From IMG/VR virus record IMGVR_UViG_3300044620_001687, positions 1-24,201 of that record: a DNA stretch of 24,201 nucleotides; one strand, given 5' to 3'. This DNA is from a virus. The notes under the pieces were generated by a model that made no database searches, was not told the origin of the DNA, and saw only the letters and a program-made list of their open reading frames with translations. The position numbers and the translations under genes are program-made. This document shows, piece after piece, positions 6,573 through 14,457 of the stretch (position 1 is its first letter; each line of letters starts with the position of its first letter).

Positions 6573-7865
6573 TCAGTCGTTGACGCCAAGAAACTGGGCA
6601 AACCCGCCAAGCTGGGCTTTGCTCAGGTTTGCTTCCTTGGCCAGCTTTGACAAAGTAGCGGCTGGCGGCTTGAGATCGCTGATCATGGCGTAGACCTGTA
6701 GGCCAGGAGCAGCACCAACGTAGACACCTCGATGCACAACACTGTTAGCACCACCCTTCAGCGTTCGATTCATTTGCGTGAAGCCGGCCTCAAAGTAGTC
6801 CAGCCCGAGATTGTCCATGTGGTGCTGATCACCAACGAACAGGCAGGCACCTTTTGTCCCTGACTTGAGGTCAACTTCGGCTAGCACGTTGTTTGTCAGC
6901 TGATCTCGAATTGCTGCTGAAATGTCAGCTGGGCTTTTGATGTCTTCGAGACTTGCGGCACCCATCACACAAATGCCGTGATCGAGCAACTGGGCAAGCT
7001 CGCTACGATCAAATGTGATGAGAGGGCTGTGCACAGCGGCGAGCTGATTGAACAAGTGAAGCAGTTCGCTGACCGTCCTGTTGGCGACGTTGTAGAGCTG
7101 ACTCATCCCAGGCGTGTAGAGCTGGTTGATCCTCGCATTGTCGATCAAGATCATCGGGCTCGCTTTCAACTCGAGCAAGCGATGGAAAGCCGTTACCGCA
7201 TTGCGGCAAACCTGTTGACCTTCAGTCACAGGCGGAATCGACGCGATGACACCTACACGCGGAGCTTTGCCCTTACTCTCAAGATACTCACGGGCAATCT
7301 GAACGAGCTTGACGCTGGTGCCTGAGCCAGTACCACCGCCAAGACCGACGCAGACAAAGCCGTAATCGACGTCGTTGCCCCACGAGCGTTGCAGCAAATC
7401 CCAGATCTCTTCTTCCCGACCTGTCATCGAGTTCTCTGCAAAACGGGCATCTTTGGCAGCACCGCCAAGCTGAAACACGTGACGCTCGATCTCTTCAGGC
7501 AACCCCTGGAAATCACTTTCGGCCATGTTGAACAACCCAACACGCCGATAGCCCATGTTCCAGAAACTCGAAGCAATACGAGCACCGCCCTGACCAGAGC
7601 CAAGGAATGCGAAGTTGAACGCTACATCGTAATTAAACGCATCCTTGATCTGAACTTGTTGCACAGCATGTCGCTGCGACGCAGGGCTTAAAACAGCAGC
7701 AACATTTGAGATGTTGACAGCTGATGACTTCGGCATAGGGATAGAAGATGTAGCAACAGCTACAGGCTTTGGCGGCGTGGGTGCCGCAGCGGCTACGGGC
7801 TTGTTGCCAGCAGCAATATTCAAAGATGCATCCAGCTTCGGATCTAGCGAGTCTTCGGTGCTCAT
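6573..7865 (-). CDS. FtsZ/tubulin-family GTPase
   Basis: 430 residues. After about 75 Ala/Pro-rich, probably disordered residues comes a tubulin/FtsZ GTPase domain. FAFLGSGQGGARIASSFWNM (about 86-104) is the first nucleotide loop, with GQGG in the position of FtsZ GGGG or TubZ GQxG. VGLGGGTGSGTS (about 173-184) carries the signature GGGTGSG. FDRSELAQLLDHGICVMGAA (about 285-304) matches the T7 loop; Asp286 and Glu289 sit where FtsZ has its two catalytic acids, so assembled filaments should hydrolyse GTP. Known phage tubulins (PhuZ, TubZ) centre or move DNA and capsids. AAGGAG five bases before the ATG at 7865 fixes the start; an in-frame GTG two codons earlier overlaps that site. The gene is embedded among glycosyltransferases. 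FtsZ, TubZ or PhuZ subclass cannot be decided by eye. Confidence 0.94.
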   Translation of the reverse strand: MSTEDSLDPKLDASLNIAAGNKPVAAAAPTPPKPVAVATSSIPMPKSSAVNISNVAAVLSPASQRHAVQQVQIKDAFNYDVAFNFAFLGSGQGGARIASSFWNMGYRRVGLFNMAESDFQGLPEEIERHVFQLGGAAKDARFAENSMTGREEEIWDLLQRSWGNDVDYGFVCVGLGGGTGSGTSVKLVQIAREYLESKGKAPRVGVIASIPPVTEGQQVCRNAVTAFHRLLELKASPMILIDNARINQLYTPGMSQLYNVANRTVSELLHLFNQLAAVHSPLITFDRSELAQLLDHGICVMGAASLEDIKSPADISAAIRDQLTNNVLAEVDLKSGTKGACLFVGDQHHMDNLGLDYFEAGFTQMNRTLKGGANSVVHRGVYVGAAPGLQVYAMISDLKPPAATLSKLAKEANLSKAQLGGFAQFLGVND

Positions 7866-7867
7866 AT

Positions 7868-8446
7868 TCACTCCTTGAAAACAGAGGCCACAAAACGAGA
7901 AAGCCCGTCGATGCGACGATCTTTGATCTCCGCATTTGTCATGGTGTAGACGTGTGCGAACGACGATAGTCGCTCAGTGTAGCGTTCAAGCTGACATTTG
8001 CGAACAAGCTCAAGCTGTTTTTTAGCAATTCCGGCTTTTACCCACTGACTCATGGCCTGGATGTCGTCAGCTTCAGAAGCTCGAATGTCCACAATCGTAT
8101 CGATGTGGTTCGACCACAGCTCGATAAGCGGAAACACGCATACGCCCGAAACGACCGCAGGGCCTACAAACTTAGCTAGAAACTCAGCCGGGCCTGGATA
8201 CGGCAAATCGTAGTAAAGCGGTAAATAGCTGGCGACAGGCGAAACTTTGTTTAGCGATTCAAACTGCTGATAAATACGCTGCACTTCGATGTTCTGGAAA
8301 TTGTGCGTCAGATATCGAAGGCCGTCAGCAACGTCTAAATTCTGCCCGGGCCAGCTTACAGCCCAACCGCGGTCAGCAAAGTATTTCGCACCGTGATTGA
8401 CCCATGCCCCGGGCGTGCCGGCCACGAGGACATGTCGCTTGCTCAT
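7868..8446 (-). CDS. Hypothetical protein with degenerate P-loop-like N-terminus
   Basis: 192 residues; no family assigned. The start, HVLVAGTPGAWVNHGAKYFA, has the strand-turn of a P-loop (GTPG) but no GK[ST], so nucleotide binding is doubtful. A second strand, DTIVDIRASEADDIQAMSQW, and a basic helical region with KKQLELVRKCQLERYTERL followed by VYTMTNAEIKDRRIDGL recall sulfotransferase- or kinase-like layouts, where a C-terminal lid closes over a donor. Given four glycosyltransferases in the cluster, a glycan-modifying role is possible but is inference. The ATG at 8446 overlaps the previous stop in an ATGA, and its own stop lies within the Shine-Dalgarno spacing of the tubulin gene, implying tight coupling with it. 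Confidence 0.7.
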   Translation of the reverse strand: MSKRHVLVAGTPGAWVNHGAKYFADRGWAVSWPGQNLDVADGLRYLTHNFQNIEVQRIYQQFESLNKVSPVASYLPLYYDLPYPGPAEFLAKFVGPAVVSGVCVFPLIELWSNHIDTIVDIRASEADDIQAMSQWVKAGIAKKQLELVRKCQLERYTERLSSFAHVYTMTNAEIKDRRIDGLSRFVASVFKE

Positions 8447-9516
8447 AGAAAAAACTGCGAATGTAAGAATTGCTCGAACTTGAGCTGTTTTGTTTCTAGG
8501 TTAATCGCTGCGTGCTTTTGAAACGATTTCATGGCAGATGGAGCTATGTCGCTAACTCGTAAGAAAAATGCGACGATCTCATCTTCGTTAAAGTCCGCCA
8601 CTGGTTTTCGTTTGGTGGCCTTCTTGCAAGGTATTAGCTCCGCTCCTTGTTGCACATCAAGCAACGATTTAGCAGGCATGAGATCCAAACAAGCAACTGG
8701 GGAATTACTGGCAGCAGCAGCAGTCAACAGGGAGCCGTAATTAAAACGAGTAGCTCCGATAAATACCCAATCATGTTGCCAGCAAATGGCTGCAAGCTCG
8801 TTGTAATTAGGCCTGTCGACAATCTGTACTCGATCGATATGCGTTGCAACAAGTCGCTTAAATGCTTGGCGAAATTGGCGAGAAAATGAATGCTCAAGCA
8901 CAAGCGTAATTTTGAGATTAGGTCGTTCTGTCAACGCACGCTCAATAGCGTTGAGCATGCTTGGACCTTTATCTGCGTGCATAGTCTTTGAAAGCACGAC
9001 AGCAACCGACACAAAGCCTTTCTCGTGAAAACCGGCTTTTGTAGAAAACGGAATTGATGGCGACACAAGATTAGAACTTGCAAACTTTAGCCTACTGCTG
9101 AGCTTTGTGACTTTACCTGTCGCCCACTTGCTCAGTTCGTCATTCAACAAAATGGTAGCATCCATTCGTTTAGCGAAAAACAACGAGGACGCATTCCAAT
9201 GGTTTGCACCAGGCAGGAAAAAATGCTTCGTGCGTCTTTTCTTGTTGCGAGGACAAACCAATTGAGCATTGAAAAAAGCATGCTCATCAGGCAAGAACCA
9301 ACATAGATGCGTGCTTTCAATTGCCCAACTGCAAATAGAATTGAAGCTAATTGCGTTGGCTTTTTTATCCCAAAACGGGTGGACATTCTTGCCGACCTTG
9401 CCGCACGCAAGGAATTGCACGTCTACACCCATGCGAACAAGCCAGTCGGCAAATTGAGTTGCCGCTATGGTTGTCTCTGTTCGAGCGTACGGTGCGTAGA
9501 CGCCGACCTTTAGCAC
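8443..9516 (-). CDS. GT-B glycosyltransferase-like protein, atypical donor site
   Basis: 357 residues, near the usual GT4 length. The N-terminal lobe starts KVGVYAPYARTETTIAATQF followed by a helix, typical of GT-B enzymes. The mid region FVSVAVVLSKTMHADKGPSM is the donor-lobe entry, and the following LKITLVLE strand fits. In the donor-helix position it reads ATRFNYGSLLTAAAASNSPV: the Gly and the PV after the helix are kept, but the E-x7-E pair is missing (Arg/Asn and Ala instead). It may use another donor mode, or it may have lost activity and act as a binding partner. The GTG at 9516 is the only sensible start; the site upstream (GCGGG) is weak. Confidence 0.78.
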   Translation of the reverse strand: MLKVGVYAPYARTETTIAATQFADWLVRMGVDVQFLACGKVGKNVHPFWDKKANAISFNSICSWAIESTHLCWFLPDEHAFFNAQLVCPRNKKRRTKHFFLPGANHWNASSLFFAKRMDATILLNDELSKWATGKVTKLSSRLKFASSNLVSPSIPFSTKAGFHEKGFVSVAVVLSKTMHADKGPSMLNAIERALTERPNLKITLVLEHSFSRQFRQAFKRLVATHIDRVQIVDRPNYNELAAICWQHDWVFIGATRFNYGSLLTAAAASNSPVACLDLMPAKSLLDVQQGAELIPCKKATKRKPVADFNEDEIVAFFLRVSDIAPSAMKSFQKHAAINLETKQLKFEQFLHSQFFL

Positions 9517-9528
9517 GATAGCCCGCTT

Positions 9529-10224
9529 TCATGCCGAACGATGAGGCACAAACTCAAAAAACTCAGAACTTTGCCGATGCCCCGGAATCGTATCGTAAGT
9601 CATACCAGTCCGCCACATCGTGTAATTGAAGCTCAATTGATCACGATAACTAAACCGTTCAATCTCGTGCCACCAAGCCTGATTGAAACGGGCTACATCA
9701 TCGCATGTTTTGCGTACGATGCAAGCCGTTTCAACCAAGCCGTGAAACGGTGGATAACCGCCGTCTCGGTACGCGGCAAGCTGTTGCCGCATCAACAGCT
9801 CATTATCTTTCTTGAGATCACAACAGACTTGCAGCTCCTGATAGGCACACGTTCGCACCGGATGCTTAAACGTCGCAATAGGAAGCTCGAGCTGAAGAGC
9901 TAGAAGTTTCGAGTTGAGGATTTTCTGCGTACCGTCAATCCAAATTGTGCGATCGGCGTCGAAGTGCAATAGATGGCTGTTCACTTTGTGCCATCGGGCC
10001 GTTCTTGTTTGGCACAGCGGGTGCTGCCACAACAACGGTCGCAATTCCCACTCGAGAGTTCCTTCGGAAGCAACCCTTCGCGGCGAAGCTCTTGCCGCAA
10101 TTTCATCTGTGAAGAGTACACAGCGGACATCACTCGTTGACGCTGCTTCGGCGTAAGAAGCAAAGAGAGCAGTGACAGCATCGTCGTAGCCTCCCGTAAT
10201 GCAGCTGTAGATGACAACCTTCAT
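9529..10224 (-). CDS. TOD1/MUCI70-type (DUF616) glycosyltransferase
   Basis: 231 residues; good match to the DUF616 (PF04765) plan. The strand VVIYSCITGGYDDAV (about 3-17) is followed by DVRCVLFTDE (32-41), then RTARWHKVNSHLLH (74-87) and the acidic site IWIDGTQKI (94-102), which takes the place of a DxD motif. The family-typical ATFKHPVRTCAYQE (117-130) follows, then AAYRDGGYPPFHGLVE (150-165) and RDQLSFNY (194-201). These enzymes are predicted GT-A glycosyltransferases; plant members act on cell-wall sugars. Here it opens the sugar cluster downstream of the portal gene. AAAGG five bases before the ATG at 10224 supports the start. Donor and acceptor are unknown. Confidence 0.88.
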   Translation of the reverse strand: MKVVIYSCITGGYDDAVTALFASYAEAASTSDVRCVLFTDEIAARASPRRVASEGTLEWELRPLLWQHPLCQTRTARWHKVNSHLLHFDADRTIWIDGTQKILNSKLLALQLELPIATFKHPVRTCAYQELQVCCDLKKDNELLMRQQLAAYRDGGYPPFHGLVETACIVRKTCDDVARFNQAWWHEIERFSYRDQLSFNYTMWRTGMTYDTIPGHRQSSEFFEFVPHRSA

Positions 10225-10357
10225 TGTTGCCTTTCAGCTGGTAGAAAGATCCGCAGGATAGCAGGTGCAACAAAAGTTGCGACGTGTTTTCCGGCTGCCT
10301 TTCAACAAAACAGGATTTGACTGATCGAATAGATAAGCTGGACAAATTAGGGCGTCA
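10225..10357 (-). other. 133-base gap between portal and glycosyltransferase genes
   Basis: No gene seen. It contains a short perfect hairpin (10267-10271 with 10276-10280, AAAA/TTTT loop) without a terminator U-run. A 9-base direct repeat, TGCCTTTCA, occurs at 10228-10236 and 10296-10304; the first copy holds the ribosome site of the 10224 gene, and the second has no start codon after it. No clear promoter is visible. It separates the structural region from the sugar-transfer region and could hold a promoter for the latter. Confidence 0.4.
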
Positions 10358-12280
10358 TCACTGCATTCCGCCCCCGCCTTGAGCCATCTGTTGCTGTAGC
10401 ATAGCTCCACCCTGCGTCTTCATTTGATTTCGCTTTTCGTCCAGCTTCGAACGAACTAACGAGTGTAGAGTCGGGTTGAACTGCTTGAGCTGGCGTAGCT
10501 GGCTGTCCTTTACGCTCTCAGGTAACCCAAGCAATTCGTTAGCAAGCTGATCAGCCGCGGCTTGCAAATCGTTTGGCGTGACAGGGGTGTTCTGCCCCAT
10601 AGACTGGATGTAGGTCGAAACAGGCGTGTTTCCGGCCCCCATTGCAGACTGAGCGTCTGGTCCTGTCGGATTACCACCTTGAGGTGCGGCACCCGGTTGA
10701 CCACCAGCACCCGGCTGACCGCCCTGCTGTTGCGTAGCAGGGTTCATACCCTTAGAGATTTCAGCAGCAAAGCCTTGCTGATCCATCTCTTCTTGCTGTC
10801 GTGCTTGCATCTCTTGCTGTTGACGTGCCTCGTCAGCAAGTAGCTTTTGCTCGGTCTTCCAGTTGTAACCGATGGCCTTCAATCCAGATGTACCAGAGAG
10901 CTGCTGACCCATCATAAGCTGAAGTGCAGACATTTGTTTCTGCATGTCGTCAGCAATCGTGACGCGCTTGAGCTTTGCGTCGACTTGCTCCCAAGACATG
11001 ATTCGGCTAACCGAATTGCACATCCATTGAAGAAACTCATTGGCATCAGAAACAAGTTCACGATGCGTGCTCTCAAACAGACGCAGAGCCACAGGTGCCG
11101 CCTGTAGCGAAAGTGAGCCTTGGTAGAACTCGACAGGTGTGCCGCACTCATTAAGCAGCGTATCGTGTCCTTGCGAAATCAACTCGGTAGGTGCCAGCTG
11201 GTTGGCGTCACCGCCGAGGAGCTGATAATTCACAGGAAACGGAAGCATTTGCATTGACGCAGGATCACGCCGACGTCTATTCATCATGCCGCGAACTTGC
11301 GATCGAAAATCACCCATGTTATACGTGGCCATGGGATCGCCGGCTGCAATGCCGCCAGCGCTTCCACCGTTACGCGATTCAGGAGTGATAAGCCTGAATG
11401 GAATCACGTAATCCATGGCGATAGCTTCGTTGTAACGACGAAGCACCTGAACGTACCAAAGCTGCCGGAAGTTAATCAAACTGCGAGGCAAACCCCAACC
11501 CATGTTCCGGATACCCGCTAAAGTGGGTTCCTTCATGTGGTAAATCGCTTCCTTTTTGAAGCGGAAAAGTTTGTCATGCTTGATTGCGTCCAACACTTGT
11601 TTGCTGGCCCGCTCGAGATGGAACAAGTTGCCTTCTCGAACCATCCGCTTGTAATACTCAGGAATTCGCCACAGGTAAGCGACTTCCTCTGTAAAAGGAT
11701 CGTGCAGCAGCTCAATTTCGTGCGGGTTCCATCGCTTTAGAATCAGCTGATCTGATTCTTCTCGAGGCTTGTCAATTAGCTGCCAAGGTCCCCGCCAGCC
11801 AGTACGAGGGCATGTTGCAATCCACTGGTGATCATCAGTGAACTTGAAATTGAAGTTTCGGTAGACAACTGCTAACGGATACATGTCGCCCGTCTGCGGG
11901 CACTGTAGAAACCGTCGAAACGGAACAACAATGCTGGCAAATCCATTACCGTAGCACAGCCGATCTCGCAGTAGCTGGGACAGGAACGTCAAAGCTTTGA
12001 GCTTGTTGTCGAGATAGTCTTCGAACTTCTCTTTTTCGTCGTCACCAGCGTCACCGCCAAGCTCGAGTTCCGTAATGAAATAACTGATAATCCGCTCCAT
12101 CGCCATCCGGTAAGTACCCTGTGTCGTCCACATGTACTCCGACCACCAAAGTGCCGACTTCATAGTCGTCGGCATTTGAGTGGTAGCGACGTCGTTAAAC
12201 GGGTCGGCAAAGCCGGAATCGCCAGTCGCGACTCCCGCTCCTCGCTGGAAATACGGACTGCCTGTGCCTAGCAATGACAT
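10358..12280 (-). CDS. Phage portal protein
   Basis: 640 residues, in the range of large phage portal proteins. It forms the dodecameric ring at the head vertex through which DNA enters and leaves. The portal-like core covers about residues 30-440: helical TYRMAMERIISYFITELEL (56-74), RLCYGNGFASIVVPF (107-121), an insertion with two CPxTG turns (Cys127 and Cys157), FKKEAIYHMKEPTLAGIRNM (241-260), and MGWGLPRSLINFRQLW leading to YNEAIAMDYVIPFRLITP, the segment that lines the channel in such proteins. About residues 485-560 are Gln/Gly/Pro rich, as is common in portal tails. AGGAGG seven bases before the ATG at 12280 is one of the strongest ribosome sites here, fitting high expression. The terminase is not in the window. 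The assignment rests on pattern recognition, not a search. Confidence 0.85.
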   Translation of the reverse strand: MSLLGTGSPYFQRGAGVATGDSGFADPFNDVATTQMPTTMKSALWWSEYMWTTQGTYRMAMERIISYFITELELGGDAGDDEKEKFEDYLDNKLKALTFLSQLLRDRLCYGNGFASIVVPFRRFLQCPQTGDMYPLAVVYRNFNFKFTDDHQWIATCPRTGWRGPWQLIDKPREESDQLILKRWNPHEIELLHDPFTEEVAYLWRIPEYYKRMVREGNLFHLERASKQVLDAIKHDKLFRFKKEAIYHMKEPTLAGIRNMGWGLPRSLINFRQLWYVQVLRRYNEAIAMDYVIPFRLITPESRNGGSAGGIAAGDPMATYNMGDFRSQVRGMMNRRRRDPASMQMLPFPVNYQLLGGDANQLAPTELISQGHDTLLNECGTPVEFYQGSLSLQAAPVALRLFESTHRELVSDANEFLQWMCNSVSRIMSWEQVDAKLKRVTIADDMQKQMSALQLMMGQQLSGTSGLKAIGYNWKTEQKLLADEARQQQEMQARQQEEMDQQGFAAEISKGMNPATQQQGGQPGAGGQPGAAPQGGNPTGPDAQSAMGAGNTPVSTYIQSMGQNTPVTPNDLQAAADQLANELLGLPESVKDSQLRQLKQFNPTLHSLVRSKLDEKRNQMKTQGGAMLQQQMAQGGGGMQ

Positions 12281-12305
12281 CTATCGCCCTCCTGGCGGCA
12301 ACAAG

Positions 12306-12518
12306 TCACTTTGTCGTGCTTGCGTCACGTACAACGTCAGCGGCTGCCTTGGTCACATCAAGATCGAGCTTGTCAGCTTCAGCAGACGTTTCAGGGAACA
12401 ACGTAAGTTGCCCGGGCAGACTTAACGTTTGAGATGCTGATTTTGTTCGACTGCAACCACAACCGCTTTTGCAACTGGGAGTTTCGCTGCTGATAGCCCC
12501 ATTCTTTTCCATGCTCAT
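12306..12518 (-). CDS. Small Cys-cluster protein
   Basis: 70 residues; not recognised. A short Cys-rich run CKSGCGCSR (about residues 16-24) is followed by SLPGQLTLFPETSAEADKL and an acidic/Ala-rich helix to the C-terminus. The three closely spaced cysteines could bind a metal or form disulfides. The ATG at 12518 overlaps the preceding stop (ATGA). A longer in-frame form would overlap the previous gene by almost 90 bases and is unlikely. Its place between a putative structural gene and the portal gene suggests a virion or head-assembly accessory, by position only. Confidence 0.6.
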   Translation of the reverse strand: MSMEKNGAISSETPSCKSGCGCSRTKSASQTLSLPGQLTLFPETSAEADKLDLDVTKAAADVVRDASTTK

Positions 12519-13555
12519 TGTTTGGACTCGCTTGTAGTTAGAAGAATCACAACGTCCAGGCATCCGAGCGTGTAGTGCAGTCCGAAAGAATTGCAATTCC
12601 ACGACTTATTGAGCTGCGGCACAGAGATCGAAATGGACTCCTCGCCAAGGTTAGGTGGCAAGTACTGGAACCCATCTTCGAATCGAGTGTCGTAAACCAA
12701 CGCTAGACAGTCTTTGCCTTCCGCAACAGTGTGGTAGCGTGCGGCCATTGTACCGAACTTACCAAGTTCAAAGTAAGTCTCGAACTTGGGTCTTTCAGCC
12801 TTGTCGCTCTTCAAAAACGGAATTGAAAGCGAGTCAAACGGAGTTACGACTTCGACCGGTTGTACTGACTGTAACGGCTCTTTCGGCGTAACGACTTCTT
12901 GCTCGCTCAGCACAGCTCTGACAATGGCGGCAATTTGCGACGTCATGTCTGGGCTAGCAGTTGCAGCTTTCTTCCTGCGTTCCGCAGCTGCTAACTTCAA
13001 TCGCAAAGCTGCAAGCTCAGAATCGATAGCCGCGGTCTCGTCCTCAAAAGAAGGCTGCGAAGCTTCAAACTCCGCTTCTTCGATCATAGAGTCAATCGCG
13101 TTCGACACATCAACGGCAAAATCAGGTTCTTCTTCGTTGTCCACGAGAGAAGAAAGAGACGGAGGTGGAGGTGCTTGCCGTAATGCCGATTTACCCTGGA
13201 TGCTCTTTTTAGACCCGGTTTTAAGTTTCGGCGTTGATGCTACTTTCTTGCTCATGGTCTTACTGACTCGTTTGAGGAACGTGGATGGATCTGAAGCAGC
13301 TTCACCGGTTACCGCAGCTGCGTTGAAACTGGCCTTCATGCCTGACAAGGCTGACATGTCGAGTTTAAAGCCGCCACCGTCTTCGCCGGGATCGACAATG
13401 ACTTCTTGCGGAACATTGTGATCAAAACCAAACGATCGACCGTCTGTTCCAGGTCTCGCTAAAGGCAGCATAGTGCCAGGAGGCTGACCCGGGGCATTAG
13501 TGTGGTACCTACGGGGATCCGGCGAATTGTTGCGAACGCTTGTGTTGTCAGCCAT
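12515..13555 (-). CDS. Putative structural or assembly protein with coiled coil
   Basis: 346 residues; not recognised. The first 130 residues are Gly/Pro/Ser/Lys rich and look disordered, with a basic stretch (KRVSKTMSKKVASTPKLKTG) and a proline run PPPP. About residues 140-200 are acidic then heptad-like (ETAAIDSELAALRLKLAAAE), suggesting a coiled coil. The last 85 residues form a beta-rich domain (KFETYFELGKFGTMAARYHT, LALVYDTRFEDGFQYLPPN, and SFGLHYTLGCLDVVILL). A disordered and coiled-coil head with a folded tail directly before the portal gene fits a scaffold, neck or internal head protein, but that is inference. AGGAGG just before the ATG at 13555 decides the start over an in-frame TTG at 13570. 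Confidence 0.72.
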   Translation of the reverse strand: MADNTSVRNNSPDPRRYHTNAPGQPPGTMLPLARPGTDGRSFGFDHNVPQEVIVDPGEDGGGFKLDMSALSGMKASFNAAAVTGEAASDPSTFLKRVSKTMSKKVASTPKLKTGSKKSIQGKSALRQAPPPPSLSSLVDNEEEPDFAVDVSNAIDSMIEEAEFEASQPSFEDETAAIDSELAALRLKLAAAERRKKAATASPDMTSQIAAIVRAVLSEQEVVTPKEPLQSVQPVEVVTPFDSLSIPFLKSDKAERPKFETYFELGKFGTMAARYHTVAEGKDCLALVYDTRFEDGFQYLPPNLGEESISISVPQLNKSWNCNSFGLHYTLGCLDVVILLTTSESKQ

Positions 13556-13586
13556 ATGACCTCCTGCCAATCAAAACTCAAAAGCT

Positions 13587-14177
13587 TCAGGTCGAGCCTT
13601 CGTTATCGTCTACGTCGTCTTGCTCGGTAAAGCCAGGCTTGAAGAAGCTCCCAGATTGATTGAACGCAGGGTCGCCAAGCCAGCCATCGTCCTGCACTTC
13701 GACACTTGACGGCAATTTGTCTTGCTCGATCAGTTGCACATTCCCTGTCGCAATCCTAACAGCCATCTGATTGGGCAATAGCAAATAGCGATCATACGTG
13801 TCAGAGCTGCCTGCACGCTGTGTCAGTTTGGTAAGCCGAAGGGGTACGCCGTACATCACCCAAACAGCAACTTCTTTTCCTTCTCGTTTGCTGACTGCTT
13901 CGATCAGACTAGTCAGTGAAGGAAACACATATACACGAGGAAAATCACCTTCTGGCGACTCATAGAGACACCAATGATGCTCGATCAGATGCTGCATCTG
14001 CTCGAGATCACGTTCAACGTCGTCACGAAGCCTAGAACTGACGTCGGAAGGCAGCAAGTTAAGCAATGCACCGTATTCAGTTTCAGCATCAGTGCCTGCT
14101 GTCACGCGGCTAATCGCTTCACTCAGTCCGGGTACGTCGTTGCTGTGTTGTTGCCATTTGTTTTTTGCTTTAGACAT
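13587..14177 (-). CDS. Hypothetical protein
   Basis: 196 residues; not recognised. It begins with a basic, polar tail (MSKAKNKWQQHSNDVPGLSE), then acidic helices (SDVSSRLRDDVERDLEQMQH), a beta-rich middle (PRVYVFPSLTSLIEAVSKRE, VAVWVMYGVPLRLTKL, YLLLPNQMAVRI) and an acidic, loose C-terminus (TEQDDVDDNEGST). GGGAGG lies ten bases upstream of the ATG at 14177, and the gene overlaps the previous one by eight bases. A longer in-frame version reaching 14285 would run inside the neighbour and is rejected. It lies in the string leading to the portal gene. Confidence 0.7.
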   Translation of the reverse strand: MSKAKNKWQQHSNDVPGLSEAISRVTAGTDAETEYGALLNLLPSDVSSRLRDDVERDLEQMQHLIEHHWCLYESPEGDFPRVYVFPSLTSLIEAVSKREGKEVAVWVMYGVPLRLTKLTQRAGSSDTYDRYLLLPNQMAVRIATGNVQLIEQDKLPSSVEVQDDGWLGDPAFNQSGSFFKPGFTEQDDVDDNEGST

Positions 14178-14457
14178 CAGCGATTGGCCTCCCGTCTGGC
14201 GAAACGTATGCAAGGCTAATAGTCGCGTTGTTGCCGGCAACCAGCGGGCTGCTGGCAGCCACAACAATGACCTTGTGCAAATCAATCCAAGCGTTGACTA
14301 CCTTGCCAAGGTCATTGACATCTTCGCGAAACCACTTAACAAACAAAATCGTATCTGGCAACAGAAACTGACGAAGCGACGGAATAGGAAACTCTGTCGG
14401 TTTCTTTTTTTCAACGTCGGTCTGCTCGTTACCAAATTGAACGCGATCACTTACCAC
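14170..14457 (-). CDS. Small hypothetical protein, GTG start
   Basis: 95 residues; not recognised. After a polar head (DVEKKKPTEFPIPSLRQ) it has hydrophobic strand or helix segments (LPDTILFVKWF, VVNAWIDLHKVIVVAASSPL) and ends YVSPDGRPIADV. The pattern suggests a small alpha/beta or beta-sandwich protein. The start is a GTG at 14457 with AAGG six bases upstream, inside the last codons of the previous gene, with an 11-base overlap. No in-frame ATG could start it, so the GTG is needed. Confidence 0.62.
   Translation of the reverse strand: MVSDRVQFGNEQTDVEKKKPTEFPIPSLRQFLLPDTILFVKWFREDVNDLGKVVNAWIDLHKVIVVAASSPLVAGNNATISLAYVSPDGRPIADV

Noticed and set aside
7868-8446. Functional P-loop kinase
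   Set aside because: The GTPG turn is not followed by GK[ST], so ATP or GTP binding cannot be claimed.
10228-10304. 9-base direct repeat as an attachment site or operator pair
   Set aside because: One copy is simply the ribosome site of the 10224 gene; a 9-base match is too short to claim more.
12786-13421. Long plus-strand reading frame of 211 codons
   Set aside because: It lies entirely opposite the 12515-13555 gene, has Ser/Ala-rich composition typical of an antisense shadow and no ribosome site.
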